Positions 8,091 through 17,022 of a stretch of 64,000 nucleotides of DNA are shown piece by piece. Origin of the DNA: CAVOHU01 sp963843385 (GTDB lineage: Bacteria; Acidobacteriota; Vicinamibacteria; Vicinamibacterales; JAKQTR01); NCBI GenBank assembly GCA_963843385.1, contig CAWJJY010000007.1, forward strand, positions 1,488,001-1,552,000. The letters run 5' to 3'. Within the stretch, counting starts at the first letter, position 1; the number at the start of each line of letters is the position of its first letter. Below the pieces are notes generated by a model. It did not search any database. It saw only the letters and a program-made list of their open reading frames with translations, and was not told where the DNA came from. A program made the translations under genes and the position numbers.

Positions 8091-9224
8091 CTACTGTGCC
8101 GGCGGGCCGAGGATGGTATGGGTCTGGGTTCCCACTCCTTCGACCGTGCAGACTGCAACGTCACCAGCCCTCATCCAGCGCGGTTCGGCGCGCTCGATGT
8201 TGGTGCCGGCCGGGCTGCCGCCGGAAATCACGTCTCCCGCACGCAGGGTCAGGATGTTGGTTGCGTAGGAGACCAGTTCGTAGATGTTGTGGGACATGCG
8301 CTCGGTGTTCGAATCCTGCATCACCACGCCATTGAGCCTGAAGGTGTGCTTCACGTTCATCGGATCCTTGATGAACTCCTTGGGCACGATGAACGGACCC
8401 AGAGGGCCGAAGGTGTCGTGGTTCTTGCCCACCAGCCAGTCCGAACCGCCCATCTTGCGGTCCCCTCGCCCGCCGCGGTCCGACACGTCAATCTGGACGG
8501 TGTATCCGAAGATGTAGTCCGCGGCGCGCGCGACCGGTACGCGGCTCGACGGCTTGCCGATCACGGTGTCGAACTCGCACTCGAAATCGAGGCGGTCCCG
8601 GCCCACCGGCATCTGGATCGGGTCATTGGCCCCGATCACGACCGTGGGTGACTTGAGGAACAGGTAGGGATTCTCGCGGGTGTCGCCCGGCTTGCGTTCC
8701 CAGATTCCAGGGGCGGAGGTCGCCGGCGGAGCCGCCGCCTCAGCCCGAGCCGGCGTGGTGGCAGGGCCGGCCGCCCGCTGCTGCTGGGCCGCGATTCCCT
8801 GCTCATGCTCCCGGTAGTTCCCGCCGGCGTTGAGAATCACCGCCGGCCGAACCGGGGGAAGGATCTTGAGATCCTTGATCGCGTACAGGTATTGCGGCGC
8901 GCTCGCGGATCCTGCAACGTCGTTGACGATCGCATAGATCCGGTCTTTGAGCCCCGTCTCGTACCGCTCGATCAAGGCCTTCATGTCGGCCGGCATCTGC
9001 ACCTTCGGCCGGGACGCGCTGCCGCGTTCGAAGGCGGCATTCGCCTGGGCCAGGTCGACGACCTGGGTGTCTTTCAGCACGACGCCGACAAACGCATGTC
9101 CTGCTCGCTCAAAGGTCCCGAGCTTGAAGGGCTCCTTGGGCCCGGCAGCGGTCTGTGTGGCTACGCCCTGATAGCCCACAGCGAGACTGGCCGCGAATGC
9201 AAGAGCGACAGTGAAGCCTCGCAT
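8091..9224 (-). CDS. Exported fumarylacetoacetate hydrolase-family protein
   Basis: A 377-residue protein of the FAH superfamily, which hydrolyses or decarboxylates C-C bonds in 2-oxo acid-type substrates with a divalent metal. The start follows AAGGAGAG and gives a signal peptide (MRGFTVALAFAASLAVGYQGVA). Family features are AVILNAGGNYREHE, KSPTVVIGANDPIQMP, DFECEFDTVIGK (metal-binding acidic residues) and GDVISGGSPAGTN near the C-terminus. A ~35-residue Ala/Pro-rich insertion at about 145-180 is unusual. Most FAH-family enzymes are cytoplasmic, so export is the odd point. Substrate unknown. The gene stands alone on the minus strand. Confidence 0.85.
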   Translation of the reverse strand: MRGFTVALAFAASLAVGYQGVATQTAAGPKEPFKLGTFERAGHAFVGVVLKDTQVVDLAQANAAFERGSASRPKVQMPADMKALIERYETGLKDRIYAIVNDVAGSASAPQYLYAIKDLKILPPVRPAVILNAGGNYREHEQGIAAQQQRAAGPATTPARAEAAAPPATSAPGIWERKPGDTRENPYLFLKSPTVVIGANDPIQMPVGRDRLDFECEFDTVIGKPSSRVPVARAADYIFGYTVQIDVSDRGGRGDRKMGGSDWLVGKNHDTFGPLGPFIVPKEFIKDPMNVKHTFRLNGVVMQDSNTERMSHNIYELVSYATNILTLRAGDVISGGSPAGTNIERAEPRWMRAGDVAVCTVEGVGTQTHTILGPPAQ

Positions 9225-9555
9225 GATTGCTCTCCTTGATTCAGGGTTCCCGCAGAAGTTCCGACGAACCCCGCGAAGGTAGACGATGGCCGTTCGGGGG
9301 CAGACATTGGTATTGGATAGGCGGATTCTATTCGCGGCCGGTTGTGAGTCAAGAATTGTCACGATCACGTGACAAATCGGCCCCCATGCACAGGCGGCGT
9401 ATTGGGCTCACGGCTGCCGGCCGGCTTCGTCGCGCGTATTCCGGCCGAAATGAAGCCGAAGCTGCTCCTCGTCCTGCGCGATCAGGCCGCTCCGCTCGCC
9501 ACGCTGACCGCCTGGCAGTTCCGGAGCGTGAGAATCGGCGCGCCGAACCCGCTCA
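9225..9555. other. Intergenic, no supported gene
   Basis: Holds the promoter of the FAH-family gene and the 3' flank of the 9556-10767 gene. Just before 9556 the sequence GTGAG..CGGCGCGCCG..CTCAC has nested dyad symmetry overlapping the stop codon and may act as a terminator. Nothing else seen. Confidence 0.45.
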
Positions 9556-10767
9556 CTATTTGTTGGCGTTACGGATGCGTGAGGCGAACTCGTCGGCAGC
9601 CTGCTTGATGTTCCGCATGACACCATCTGCGTGGGCGGCGGGCCCTCCACCGGCCATGCCTCCCTTGTGCAACAGCGAGACCTGCACGAGGACGGGTATG
9701 TCGAGATAGGTGAGTTTCGCCATTGTGTGCGTGTAGAGGTAGACGTCAAAGCGCGACACACACAGGTTCGGAGACACGCTGCTCGTCATGACGCTGACGT
9801 AGAGATACGTGTCCTCATCCGAATTCCGGGCGAGTTTGAATCCCGCATCCGAGAAGCTCTTCGCGGCCATCGTTTCGATGGCGTCACGGTGCAGGCCGCA
9901 CGCCTCCGCCGTCGAGGTCAGGTCCTCGAGAACGATGCCCAGCCTGGCGATGCCTTTGAGTTCCGCGTCCGGCGGTTGAGGCCTCGCGGGAGCCCCTGCA
10001 CGATCCTGCGACGGCGCCGGCGTTTGAGCAGCGGGCACTTCCGGCCTCCCGTACGCGGGTGGGTTCTGGGCGGGCTTGACCGGCTCGCCAGGTTGCCACC
10101 CCGCCGCCGTGGGATTCGGGATGGATCGGGTCGTGGGGGTGGCCGGCGGATCGAGCTCCCCCGCTTTCGCGGGCTCGTAGATACGGGTGATGCTGCCCCG
10201 GCCTCCGCGCTCGACGAACTGGACCTGCACGATCAACTGCGGTGGATCGGCCTTGCTCGACAGTGTGTAGCGCAGTTCCCGATCTTCTTCCACCTTGTAG
10301 CGGATCACCAGGCGCGTCCCATCCCAGCTTGCAGAGGTCGCCGCGACGGTGCCATCGAGCTGCTGGACATCGTCGCGCCCGTTCAGAGTGAACAGGCGGG
10401 ACCGGCCCCGTTCGTCCTGGATGGTGACCGCCGTCTCGGTCTGCGTGATCCTCAGCCACGCCGGCGGGTTCTTCACCTCGTCGGTGAGTTGCCGCGCCCG
10501 GCTGACATCGTCCTCGCTCTCGCGCCGGGTCGGTAGCGCCGCCGCGCCGGAGCCGCCTCGTCCCGTGCTGTCCGCACCGCTTCGGGCCCATGCTGACGGC
10601 ACGAGGTCCATGCCGAATCCCATCTCGCGTGGAAATTCACTCAGACTGCGGTTCAGGACCCACGTGCCGGCCACTCCTGGCTTCTCGGCCGCCGCCGGTG
10701 CCCCGAGCGGGAGCGCGGCGGCGAGGGCCGCACAACATCCCACAGCCACGATGGTTCGCTGGGTCAT
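9556..10767 (-). CDS. Exported protein of unknown function with Pro-rich linker
   Basis: A 403-residue protein. The signal peptide (MTQRTIVAVGCCAALAAALPLG) is followed by GVAGTWVLNRSLSEFP, a form common at the start of acidobacterial exported lipocalin-like proteins. Residues about 90-210 contain ITQTETAVTIQDERGRSRLFTLNG and TRLVIRYKVEEDREL, a beta-rich module. A Pro-rich linker (about 215-280) joins a second globular part (about 285-403) with LGIVLEDLTSTAEACGL and DTYLYVSVMTSSVSPNLCVSRFDVYLYTH (two cysteines). The second part resembles small periplasmic domains but was not identified. It diverges from the phosphatase gene. Confidence 0.75.
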   Translation of the reverse strand: MTQRTIVAVGCCAALAAALPLGAPAAAEKPGVAGTWVLNRSLSEFPREMGFGMDLVPSAWARSGADSTGRGGSGAAALPTRRESEDDVSRARQLTDEVKNPPAWLRITQTETAVTIQDERGRSRLFTLNGRDDVQQLDGTVAATSASWDGTRLVIRYKVEEDRELRYTLSSKADPPQLIVQVQFVERGGRGSITRIYEPAKAGELDPPATPTTRSIPNPTAAGWQPGEPVKPAQNPPAYGRPEVPAAQTPAPSQDRAGAPARPQPPDAELKGIARLGIVLEDLTSTAEACGLHRDAIETMAAKSFSDAGFKLARNSDEDTYLYVSVMTSSVSPNLCVSRFDVYLYTHTMAKLTYLDIPVLVQVSLLHKGGMAGGGPAAHADGVMRNIKQAADEFASRIRNANK

Positions 10768-10935
10768 ACGTGTTCCTTCCCGCCGCATCCCCTGAATCGA
10801 ACCCCTTGTTCGGTCGCCCTCGATCGATGATAGCACCCGGGCTCCGACCGGCGCGCCTCGGGACAGGAAGCGGGCGAAATCGGCATCGCAGGGCCGAGGG
10901 CCTCGCCTAATCTCCCGATCCGGGATAGAGTTTCG

Positions 10936-12273
10936 ATGAGCACGCGGCGGGCGATCGCCCCGGGTTCGATGGCGGACGGGGGCTCGCTGTCGAGACCGGC
11001 CATGACCAAGCTCAGCACCGAAACCAAGTACCGGCTCTTGCTGGAGCTCTCGCGGGAGATCAGCCGCAGCCTCGATCTGCCCGATGTCCTGCAGCACCTC
11101 GTCGCGTATGTCCGCACCGCTGTGGACTATGACGCCGCGGGGATCTTCGTGCTCAACCGGCGCGTGCTGACGACCCCCGGCGCCCGGGAGAATCTGATCG
11201 CGGGAATGGCGATGGTCGGGTTCGAGCCGGATCCCCACCGCGAGGATCCGATGCTGCGCTCCGGAAAGGGCATCATCGGGCACGTCATCAAGGTCGGCGA
11301 AACGGTCGTCGCTCCCGACGTGAGCCGCAATCGCCGCTACGTCTGCGGCCGCCCGGCAACGCGGTCGGAGATCGCGGTGCCGATTATCAGCAATGCGCAG
11401 GTGGTTGGGGCGTTGAATCTCGAGAGCGATCGACTCGATGCCTATTCGGCAGCGGATGCGGAACTTCTCGAGTTCTTCGCCACGGCAGCAGCCATCGCGA
11501 TCGAGAAGGCGATGCTCCATCGCCAGGCGCTCGAGAATGCCAGGCTCCGGCACCAGCTCGACATCGCACGGGAGGTGCAGGCCTGCCTCCTCCCCGACAA
11601 TCCACCCCACGTCCCCGGGTATGACATCGCGGGGGTGTGCCTGTCGAGCCTCGAAATCGGCGGCGACTACTTCGACTACGTCCCCTTCTCCGACGGACGG
11701 CTCGGCCTGGTTGTTGCCGATGTCTCGGGCAAAGGTGTACCGGCCGCCCTCATCATGGCGACCTTTCGGGCGGCTCTGCGCACCGAAATCCAGCGGGAAC
11801 ACGACATCTTGCGCATGCTCGGCACGGTCAACCGGATCCTTGGCCAGTCGATGGAGCCGTCGCGATTCGTGACGACGGTCGTCGGGGTGCTCGACCCGCG
11901 CGACGGGTCGGTGTCCTACGTCAATTGCGGCCACAATCCGCCGATGCTGCTTCGAGCGGATGGCACGCGCACGCTGCTCGAGCATGGAGTCGCGGCCCTG
12001 GGCATGTTCCGCGGCGCACCGCCCGCGACGGCGACCGTTGCGCTTGCGCCCGACGATGTCCTGGTGCTCTACACTGACGGCGTCGTTGAGACCTGGGATT
12101 CACACGACAACGAGTATGGCGTGGCGCGACTCGAGGAGGCGGTGAGAGACAGTGCAGGTCGCGACGCGAAGACGGTCATCGACAGGATCGTGGCGTCGAC
12201 CCAAGCGTTCACCGGCCATACGAACTACGAGGACGACTTCACCGTGATGGTCGTGAGGCGCCTGGCGGCATGA
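10936..12273 (+). CDS. GAF domain-containing PP2C-type serine phosphatase (SpoIIE/RsbU family)
   Basis: A 445-residue cytoplasmic signalling protein. A GAF sensor domain spans about residues 45-190 (LVAYVRTAVDYDAAGIFVLN, GKGIIGHVIKVGETVVAPDV). A helical linker follows (LRHQLDIAREVQACLLPDNPP), and a SpoIIE-type PP2C domain spans about 210-440 with the acidic metal ligands in GGDYFDYVPF, VVADVSGKGVPAA, VLYTDGVVE and EDDFT. Such enzymes dephosphorylate anti-anti-sigma factors and so control sigma-factor partner switching; no partner kinase or STAS gene lies in this window. Downstream starts at 10969 and 11002 are possible because no strong ribosome site precedes 10936. Confidence 0.9.
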   Translation: MSTRRAIAPGSMADGGSLSRPAMTKLSTETKYRLLLELSREISRSLDLPDVLQHLVAYVRTAVDYDAAGIFVLNRRVLTTPGARENLIAGMAMVGFEPDPHREDPMLRSGKGIIGHVIKVGETVVAPDVSRNRRYVCGRPATRSEIAVPIISNAQVVGALNLESDRLDAYSAADAELLEFFATAAAIAIEKAMLHRQALENARLRHQLDIAREVQACLLPDNPPHVPGYDIAGVCLSSLEIGGDYFDYVPFSDGRLGLVVADVSGKGVPAALIMATFRAALRTEIQREHDILRMLGTVNRILGQSMEPSRFVTTVVGVLDPRDGSVSYVNCGHNPPMLLRADGTRTLLEHGVAALGMFRGAPPATATVALAPDDVLVLYTDGVVETWDSHDNEYGVARLEEAVRDSAGRDAKTVIDRIVASTQAFTGHTNYEDDFTVMVVRRLAA

Positions 12274-12933
12274 GACCGACTGTTGCAGCCGGCGATCCTG
12301 AGCGTCGCGTCATAGCCGCCTCGGGGTTGGGGCGCGAGTTCCAAAGCCGGTCCATCCTCATGAACGAAGCCCCGCTCCTCTGACGGCTGGAATCCAAGAC
12401 GATTTCGACCCCAGCAGAATCCCAATCCGCGCGTCGTGGCGAGTTCCAGGACACGGGCGGTTGTTTCGATTGACATAAAGCCGCCCCGCATCCAGAATGA
12501 CGCACGATGGCCTCCGGGCCCGCCGTCGCGCGACACCCCCCTCGTTCTGCGCGCCGTTCTGGCGTGTCTACCTACCCGAACTGGCCGTAGACGCATCGGC
12601 TGTCGGTGCGTTTCCGCCCCCACGCGAACTCCACCTCTGCCACCTCGTTGTGGATCGTGCACGCCCCCAGTGTTTTCCACGCGGCAACTCACCCAGGTCC
12701 CCCACCGGATCACCTGCCCCGCTCCGGATCGGCACGTCGGTGCGTGGGCAACACCCTGGATGCGACATCCAGGGGCATGGCAAACGAGATTGACTGCGTT
12801 CACCTGCACGCCAGGAGCGCATGACGCGTCGGACCGGCCGCCAACGTGGTGACGGCCCTCTTGTTCCGGGTTGACCATTACATCCCCGCAAGCGGCCGGG
12901 CCGATCCGCGCCCCAGTGCCGCAGGAGGAGCGC
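12274..12933. other. 660-bp intergenic with a perfect hairpin
   Basis: No protein-like frame was found between the phosphatase and the second propeller gene. It includes a strong hairpin (12754-12774, listed separately) and ends with the ribosome site CAGGAGGAGCGC. The length leaves room for regulatory RNA. Confidence 0.5.
12754..12774. other. Perfect 9-bp hairpin
   Basis: CCCTGGATG-CGA-CATCCAGGG: a perfect 9-bp stem with a three-base loop, about 480 bases after the phosphatase stop and 160 before the propeller gene. No T-tract follows, so the role could be terminator, protein-binding operator or small-RNA stem. Confidence 0.5.
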
Positions 12934-15405
12934 ATGCGAATCGTCCATCGTCGCGTTGCCGTGCTCGTCGTCGCCGCTGCGTGCGTCGTTGCGGTGGGTG
13001 CCCAGTCGCCGCCCGCGACCACCACGCGTGTCAGCGTTGCGACCGGAGGCGGGCAGGCGAGCGGCAACTCGTACGAACTGGCATTGAGCGGAGACGCCCG
13101 GTTCGTGGCGTTCCAGTCCTATGCCGCGAACCTGGTGGCGGGCGACGTCAATGGGCACGCAGACATCTTTGTGCGGGACCGCCAGTCGGGCGTGACAACG
13201 CTGGAGAGTGTGGCCGCGATAAGCGGTTCGGCGAATGAGGAATCATCGGCCGTGGCGATCAACGCCGATGGTCGATATGTCGTCTTCCAGTCAGTGGCCA
13301 ACGACTTGGTTCCGAATGATACGAATGGGAGCCATGACATCTTTCTCCGCGATCGCGACTCGGGCACGACGACGCGCGTAAGCGAGTCATCGCTCGGCGC
13401 ACAGGGAAACGCCGGCTCGCTGCTCCCGTCGATTAGCGCCGACGGCCGATACATTGCGTTTCAGTCCACTGCGACGAACCTGGTGGTCGGCGACACCAAC
13501 GCGGCGAGTGATGTCTTCGTGCACGACCGCGTCACCGGCGCGACGTCGCGGGTGAGCGTGTCGACGAATGGTACTCAGGGAAACAACGGGTCATACGTCG
13601 CCGCGATCAGCGCCGATGGAATGACCGTCGCGTTCTGCTCCGACGCCTCCAACCTGGTTTCGGGCGATACCAACGCGCTGCGGGACGTATTCGTCAAGGA
13701 CCGCGCGTCGGGCACGACGAGCCGCGTGAGCGTCACGACCGGCGGCGCCCAGGGGAATGCCGTACCCAGCTATCCGGCCATCAGCGCGAACGGGCGGGTC
13801 ATCGCGTTCGACTCAGACGCGACCAATCTGGTGACCGGTGACACCAACCTCCGCCGCGACGTATTCGTGCGAGATCGGGATACGGGCACGACGACGCGAG
13901 TCAGCGTGGCCGCGAATGGCACCCAGGGCAACGGGGATTCCTACTATCCATCCATCAGCGGGGACGGGCGCATTGTCACGTTCAATTCGGAATCCTCGAA
14001 CCTGGTGACCGGCGATACAAACGGTGTGGACGACGTCTTCGTCCACAATCGGGACGCGGGAGCAACCACGCGGGTGAGCGTGGCCACCAACGGCACCCAG
14101 GGAAACGGGTACAGCAACTACCAGTCTGCGATCAGTGCAGACGGCTATGCCGTCGGCTTCGCGTCGATCGCGAACAACCTGGTCACGGGCGACACCAACG
14201 GCGCGTTCGACCTCTTCCTCAACTGGACGCCGGTGCCGACACCGCCCGGGGCGCCCGGCTGGCTGACGGGATCCGTCAACGGGTCGACCATCTCGCTGTC
14301 GTGGCAGGCGCCGTCCGGTCCAGAATCGGAGGCCCCGTCGCCGTTGAACCCGCCCACCGGGTACATCATCGAGGCCGGCAACGGACCGGGCCTGTCGAAC
14401 CTCGCGACGTTCAACACCGGCAACACACTGACCTCGTATTCGGCCAACGGCGTGAGCACCGACGAATACTACATCCGCGTGCGGGCGACCAATGCGGTCG
14501 GGACCAGCGGCCCGTCCAACGAGGTTCGCCTCATCGTCGGGAACGTCCCGCCGGGGGCCCCGAGCGGACTGAGCGTTGGCGTGTCGGGCTCTACCGTGTC
14601 CCTCGCCTGGACCGCGCCGACGACAGGCGGCGTGCCCACCTCGTATGTCATCCAGGCTGGATCGAATGGAGGCCTCTCAGACCTCGCCAACTTCTCGACC
14701 GGCACGACCTCGACCACCTTCAGCACGGGAGGCGTGGCCGACGGGCGTTACTTCATTCGTGTCCGTGCCAGCAACGTGGCGGGCACCAGCGGCGCAACCA
14801 ACGACGTCCTGGTCGTGATTGGGCCGCCGGCCCCAGGCCCGCCCACAGGGCTGGCCTGGAGCTCGGCCGGCTCGACGATTTCGCTCACGTGGACGGCGCC
14901 CGCGACGGGCGGCGCCCCCGCGTCGTACACCATTGAGGCGGGGTCGGCCTCGGGCCTCAACAATCTGGCGAACTTCTCAACCGGGACTCCGGTGACGGCC
15001 TACCAGTCCAGTGGCGTCGCAGACGGGCGGTACTACGTTCGGGTCAAAGCCGCGAACTCCGGTGGGGCCAGCGGCTCCTCTAACGAAGTCCAGCTTCTGG
15101 TTGGGTGCTCGGCCGCGCCCGGCGCGCCCGCCGGCCTCCACACGAACCTGAACAGTGGCGGCTCGGTGCAGTTCGAGTGGACCGCGCCCAGTTTCGCCGG
15201 CACCAGCAACGGGCCGACGACCTACGTGCTCGAGGCGGGATCCGGGCCGGGGCTCTCGAATCTCGCCCTGGTCGACCTGGGCGCCCCGGGCACCACGGCG
15301 ACCTTCAGCGGGGTCGCGTCCGGCACCTACTACGCGCGCGTGAAGGCGCGAAACGCGTGCGGCACGAGCACGGCGTCCAACGAAGTCCAGCTGGTCGTGC
15401 CGTAA
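12934..15405 (+). CDS. Secreted seven-repeat beta-propeller protein with four Fn3 domains (paralog)
   Basis: An 823-residue exported protein and paralog of the gene at 2823-5768. The start follows CAGGAGGAGCGC, almost the same leader as in the paralog. A signal peptide ends near VGAQS. Seven ~58-residue PD40/TolB-like repeats span about 26-430, again with LVTGDTNG..D.FVRDR. The propeller then joins directly to four Fn3 domains (433-823, starting PGAPGWL, PGAPSGL, PGPPTGL, PGAPAGL); the IPT and BACON-like domains of the paralog are missing. The first Fn3 has a Pro/Glu-rich insertion (ESEAPSPLNPP). Likely surface or secreted, binding role unknown. A short GGCGC/GCGCC hairpin follows at 15412-15426. 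Confidence 0.9.
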   Translation: MRIVHRRVAVLVVAAACVVAVGAQSPPATTTRVSVATGGGQASGNSYELALSGDARFVAFQSYAANLVAGDVNGHADIFVRDRQSGVTTLESVAAISGSANEESSAVAINADGRYVVFQSVANDLVPNDTNGSHDIFLRDRDSGTTTRVSESSLGAQGNAGSLLPSISADGRYIAFQSTATNLVVGDTNAASDVFVHDRVTGATSRVSVSTNGTQGNNGSYVAAISADGMTVAFCSDASNLVSGDTNALRDVFVKDRASGTTSRVSVTTGGAQGNAVPSYPAISANGRVIAFDSDATNLVTGDTNLRRDVFVRDRDTGTTTRVSVAANGTQGNGDSYYPSISGDGRIVTFNSESSNLVTGDTNGVDDVFVHNRDAGATTRVSVATNGTQGNGYSNYQSAISADGYAVGFASIANNLVTGDTNGAFDLFLNWTPVPTPPGAPGWLTGSVNGSTISLSWQAPSGPESEAPSPLNPPTGYIIEAGNGPGLSNLATFNTGNTLTSYSANGVSTDEYYIRVRATNAVGTSGPSNEVRLIVGNVPPGAPSGLSVGVSGSTVSLAWTAPTTGGVPTSYVIQAGSNGGLSDLANFSTGTTSTTFSTGGVADGRYFIRVRASNVAGTSGATNDVLVVIGPPAPGPPTGLAWSSAGSTISLTWTAPATGGAPASYTIEAGSASGLNNLANFSTGTPVTAYQSSGVADGRYYVRVKAANSGGASGSSNEVQLLVGCSAAPGAPAGLHTNLNSGGSVQFEWTAPSFAGTSNGPTTYVLEAGSGPGLSNLALVDLGAPGTTATFSGVASGTYYARVKARNACGTSTASNEVQLVVP

Positions 15406-15499
15406 TCACCCGGCGCGTCGTGCGCCAATGGCCAGCCTTCGTCATCGCCACCGTTGGTGCACGACGGTGTAGGATACGCCTATTGGGGGGAGGGCGTTC

Positions 15500-16372
15500 A
15501 TGCGGTGGAGCCGTGGCGATCGGAGTAACGTCGAGGACTTGCGCGGACGCTCCGGGCTGGGTCTGCGCGCCGGCGTACCGCTCGGTCTGGGTGGCCTGGT
15601 GGTCGTGCTGCTCCTCAGTTGGCTGACGGGCACGGACATTCTCTCGCTGCTGGGTGGAGGAGGACCTGTTGTCCCGCCGTCGGCGTCAGTCTCCGACACC
15701 GGCCGTGCGGCCACCTCTCCCGAAGAGGAGAAGCTGGTCGATTTCGTCGACGCCGTGATGGGCGACGCCCAGGCTACGTGGACGCAGCACCTCGGCGCCC
15801 GATACCACCCAACGCGCGTTCGCCTGTTCCGCGACGCCATCCAGTCCGCGTGCGGCATGGGGGAGTCGGCCTCGGGCCCGTTCTACTGTCCCGGTGACCA
15901 GTTCGTCTACCTGGACCTCGGCTTCTTCGACGAGTTGCGGCAGCGATTCGGGGCGCCAGGCGACTTTGCGCAGGCCTACGTCGTGGCGCACGAGTTGGGG
16001 CATCACGTGCAGGCGCTGTTGGGAACCGATCGCCGCGTACGCGCAGCTCAGGAGTCGCGGCCCTCGGAAGCGAACGCCCTTTCGGTGGCGCTCGAACTGC
16101 AGGCGGACTGCTACGCCGGCGTCTGGGGACATGAGGCCTCGCAGCCGGGTCGCGCTCAGACAGGACGAGTCGAGTTGGAGTCAGGGGACGCGGAGCAAGG
16201 ACTCCGCGCCGCAGCGGCCATCGGCGACGACCGGATTCAGCGGATGTCGACCGGCCACGTGTTCCCGGAGCGATTCACGCACGGCAGCTCGGAGCAGCGG
16301 ATGACGTGGTTCAGGCGTGGACTGACCTCAGGAAATCCCGCCGCCTGTGACACGTTCGGCGGCGGGATGTAA
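15500..16372 (+). CDS. ypfJ: Neutral zinc metallopeptidase, YpfJ family
   Basis: A 290-residue protein starting MRWSRGDRSNVEDLRG, the characteristic YpfJ N-terminus. One membrane helix lies at about 28-42, so the catalytic domain faces the periplasm. The zinc site is HELGHH (164-169); QADCYAGVW downstream and an N-terminal FRDAIQSACG..SGPFYCPGDQ..YLDL segment complete the family pattern. Length matches the family (about 290). The substrate of this putative metallopeptidase is unknown. It stands alone, convergent with the lipoprotein gene at 16441. Confidence 0.92.
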   Translation: MRWSRGDRSNVEDLRGRSGLGLRAGVPLGLGGLVVVLLLSWLTGTDILSLLGGGGPVVPPSASVSDTGRAATSPEEEKLVDFVDAVMGDAQATWTQHLGARYHPTRVRLFRDAIQSACGMGESASGPFYCPGDQFVYLDLGFFDELRQRFGAPGDFAQAYVVAHELGHHVQALLGTDRRVRAAQESRPSEANALSVALELQADCYAGVWGHEASQPGRAQTGRVELESGDAEQGLRAAAAIGDDRIQRMSTGHVFPERFTHGSSEQRMTWFRRGLTSGNPAACDTFGGGM

Positions 16373-16440
16373 CTGGTCCTTCCCACCTCGCCCGTCGGAG
16401 GCGGCCGTCACCCCGAATCAGGATGAGGTGGCGGCTGTCG

Positions 16441-16974
16441 CTACCATTCCGAGCCCGGGGCTTTGATCTCCAGTACGACCCGTCCCGCGTCCCCGGAGAG
16501 CTTGAAGCTCGCCGGTCCGATCATGGTCTGGCCGCCGGTGGACGCGTGCTGGTCCACCCATGCGGCGGCCGTTCCTGGCTCGGCCCCCTGATACCGCGCC
16601 CCGGCCAGCGACTTGAAAAACGCGAGCGCGAGGGCCGCCTTTGGCGCGCCGGACTGCGTCACGACGGCCCTGATGTACTCGATGCGGCCGGGAATCTTCC
16701 CATAGAACTCGACCAGGTATGTGACGAGCGGCGTCGAGGCCTGGCAGATCCAGTGTTTCATGTCGCGGATCTGGACCGGCTCCTGGCAGACCAGCCCCCG
16801 CTCGCGCGCCGCCTTCGCGAGCTCGCTCGAATGCAGCCCCTGGAGATACGCCGCCCCGGCATGAGCGGCCGGGGCACTCTCGGCAGGAGCTGGCGCCGGC
16901 GCGCCCCCGCCGCACGCCGTGACGAACATCGCGACACACATCAGGGGAACGACGCGGCGCAGCCAGTTCCTCAT
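16441..16974 (-). CDS. Lipoprotein of unknown function
   Basis: A 177-residue protein with lipobox FVTAC (Cys21), then a Gly/Ala/Pro-rich spacer. The folded part (about 40-177) includes LVCQEPVQIRDMKHWICQA with two cysteines that could form a disulfide, and ends in VVLEIKAPGSEW. No family recognised. It lies 48 bases downstream of the S9 peptidase gene on the same strand. Confidence 0.75.
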   Translation of the reverse strand: MRNWLRRVVPLMCVAMFVTACGGGAPAPAPAESAPAAHAGAAYLQGLHSSELAKAARERGLVCQEPVQIRDMKHWICQASTPLVTYLVEFYGKIPGRIEYIRAVVTQSGAPKAALALAFFKSLAGARYQGAEPGTAAAWVDQHASTGGQTMIGPASFKLSGDAGRVVLEIKAPGSEW

Positions 16975-17022
16975 GACCTCACTCCTGTCCAGCGACCGGC
17001 AAGACGATGGGAGAGAGCCGAG

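Noticed and set aside
8300..8325. tRNA T-loop-like GGTGTTCGAATCC
   Set aside because: It lies inside the FAH-family coding sequence and no acceptor or anticodon arms can be built around it.
12225..13067. 280-codon minus-strand frame over the gap before the propeller paralog
   Set aside because: Its ends are antisense to the phosphatase and propeller genes and its middle is Arg/Gly-rich without domain features.
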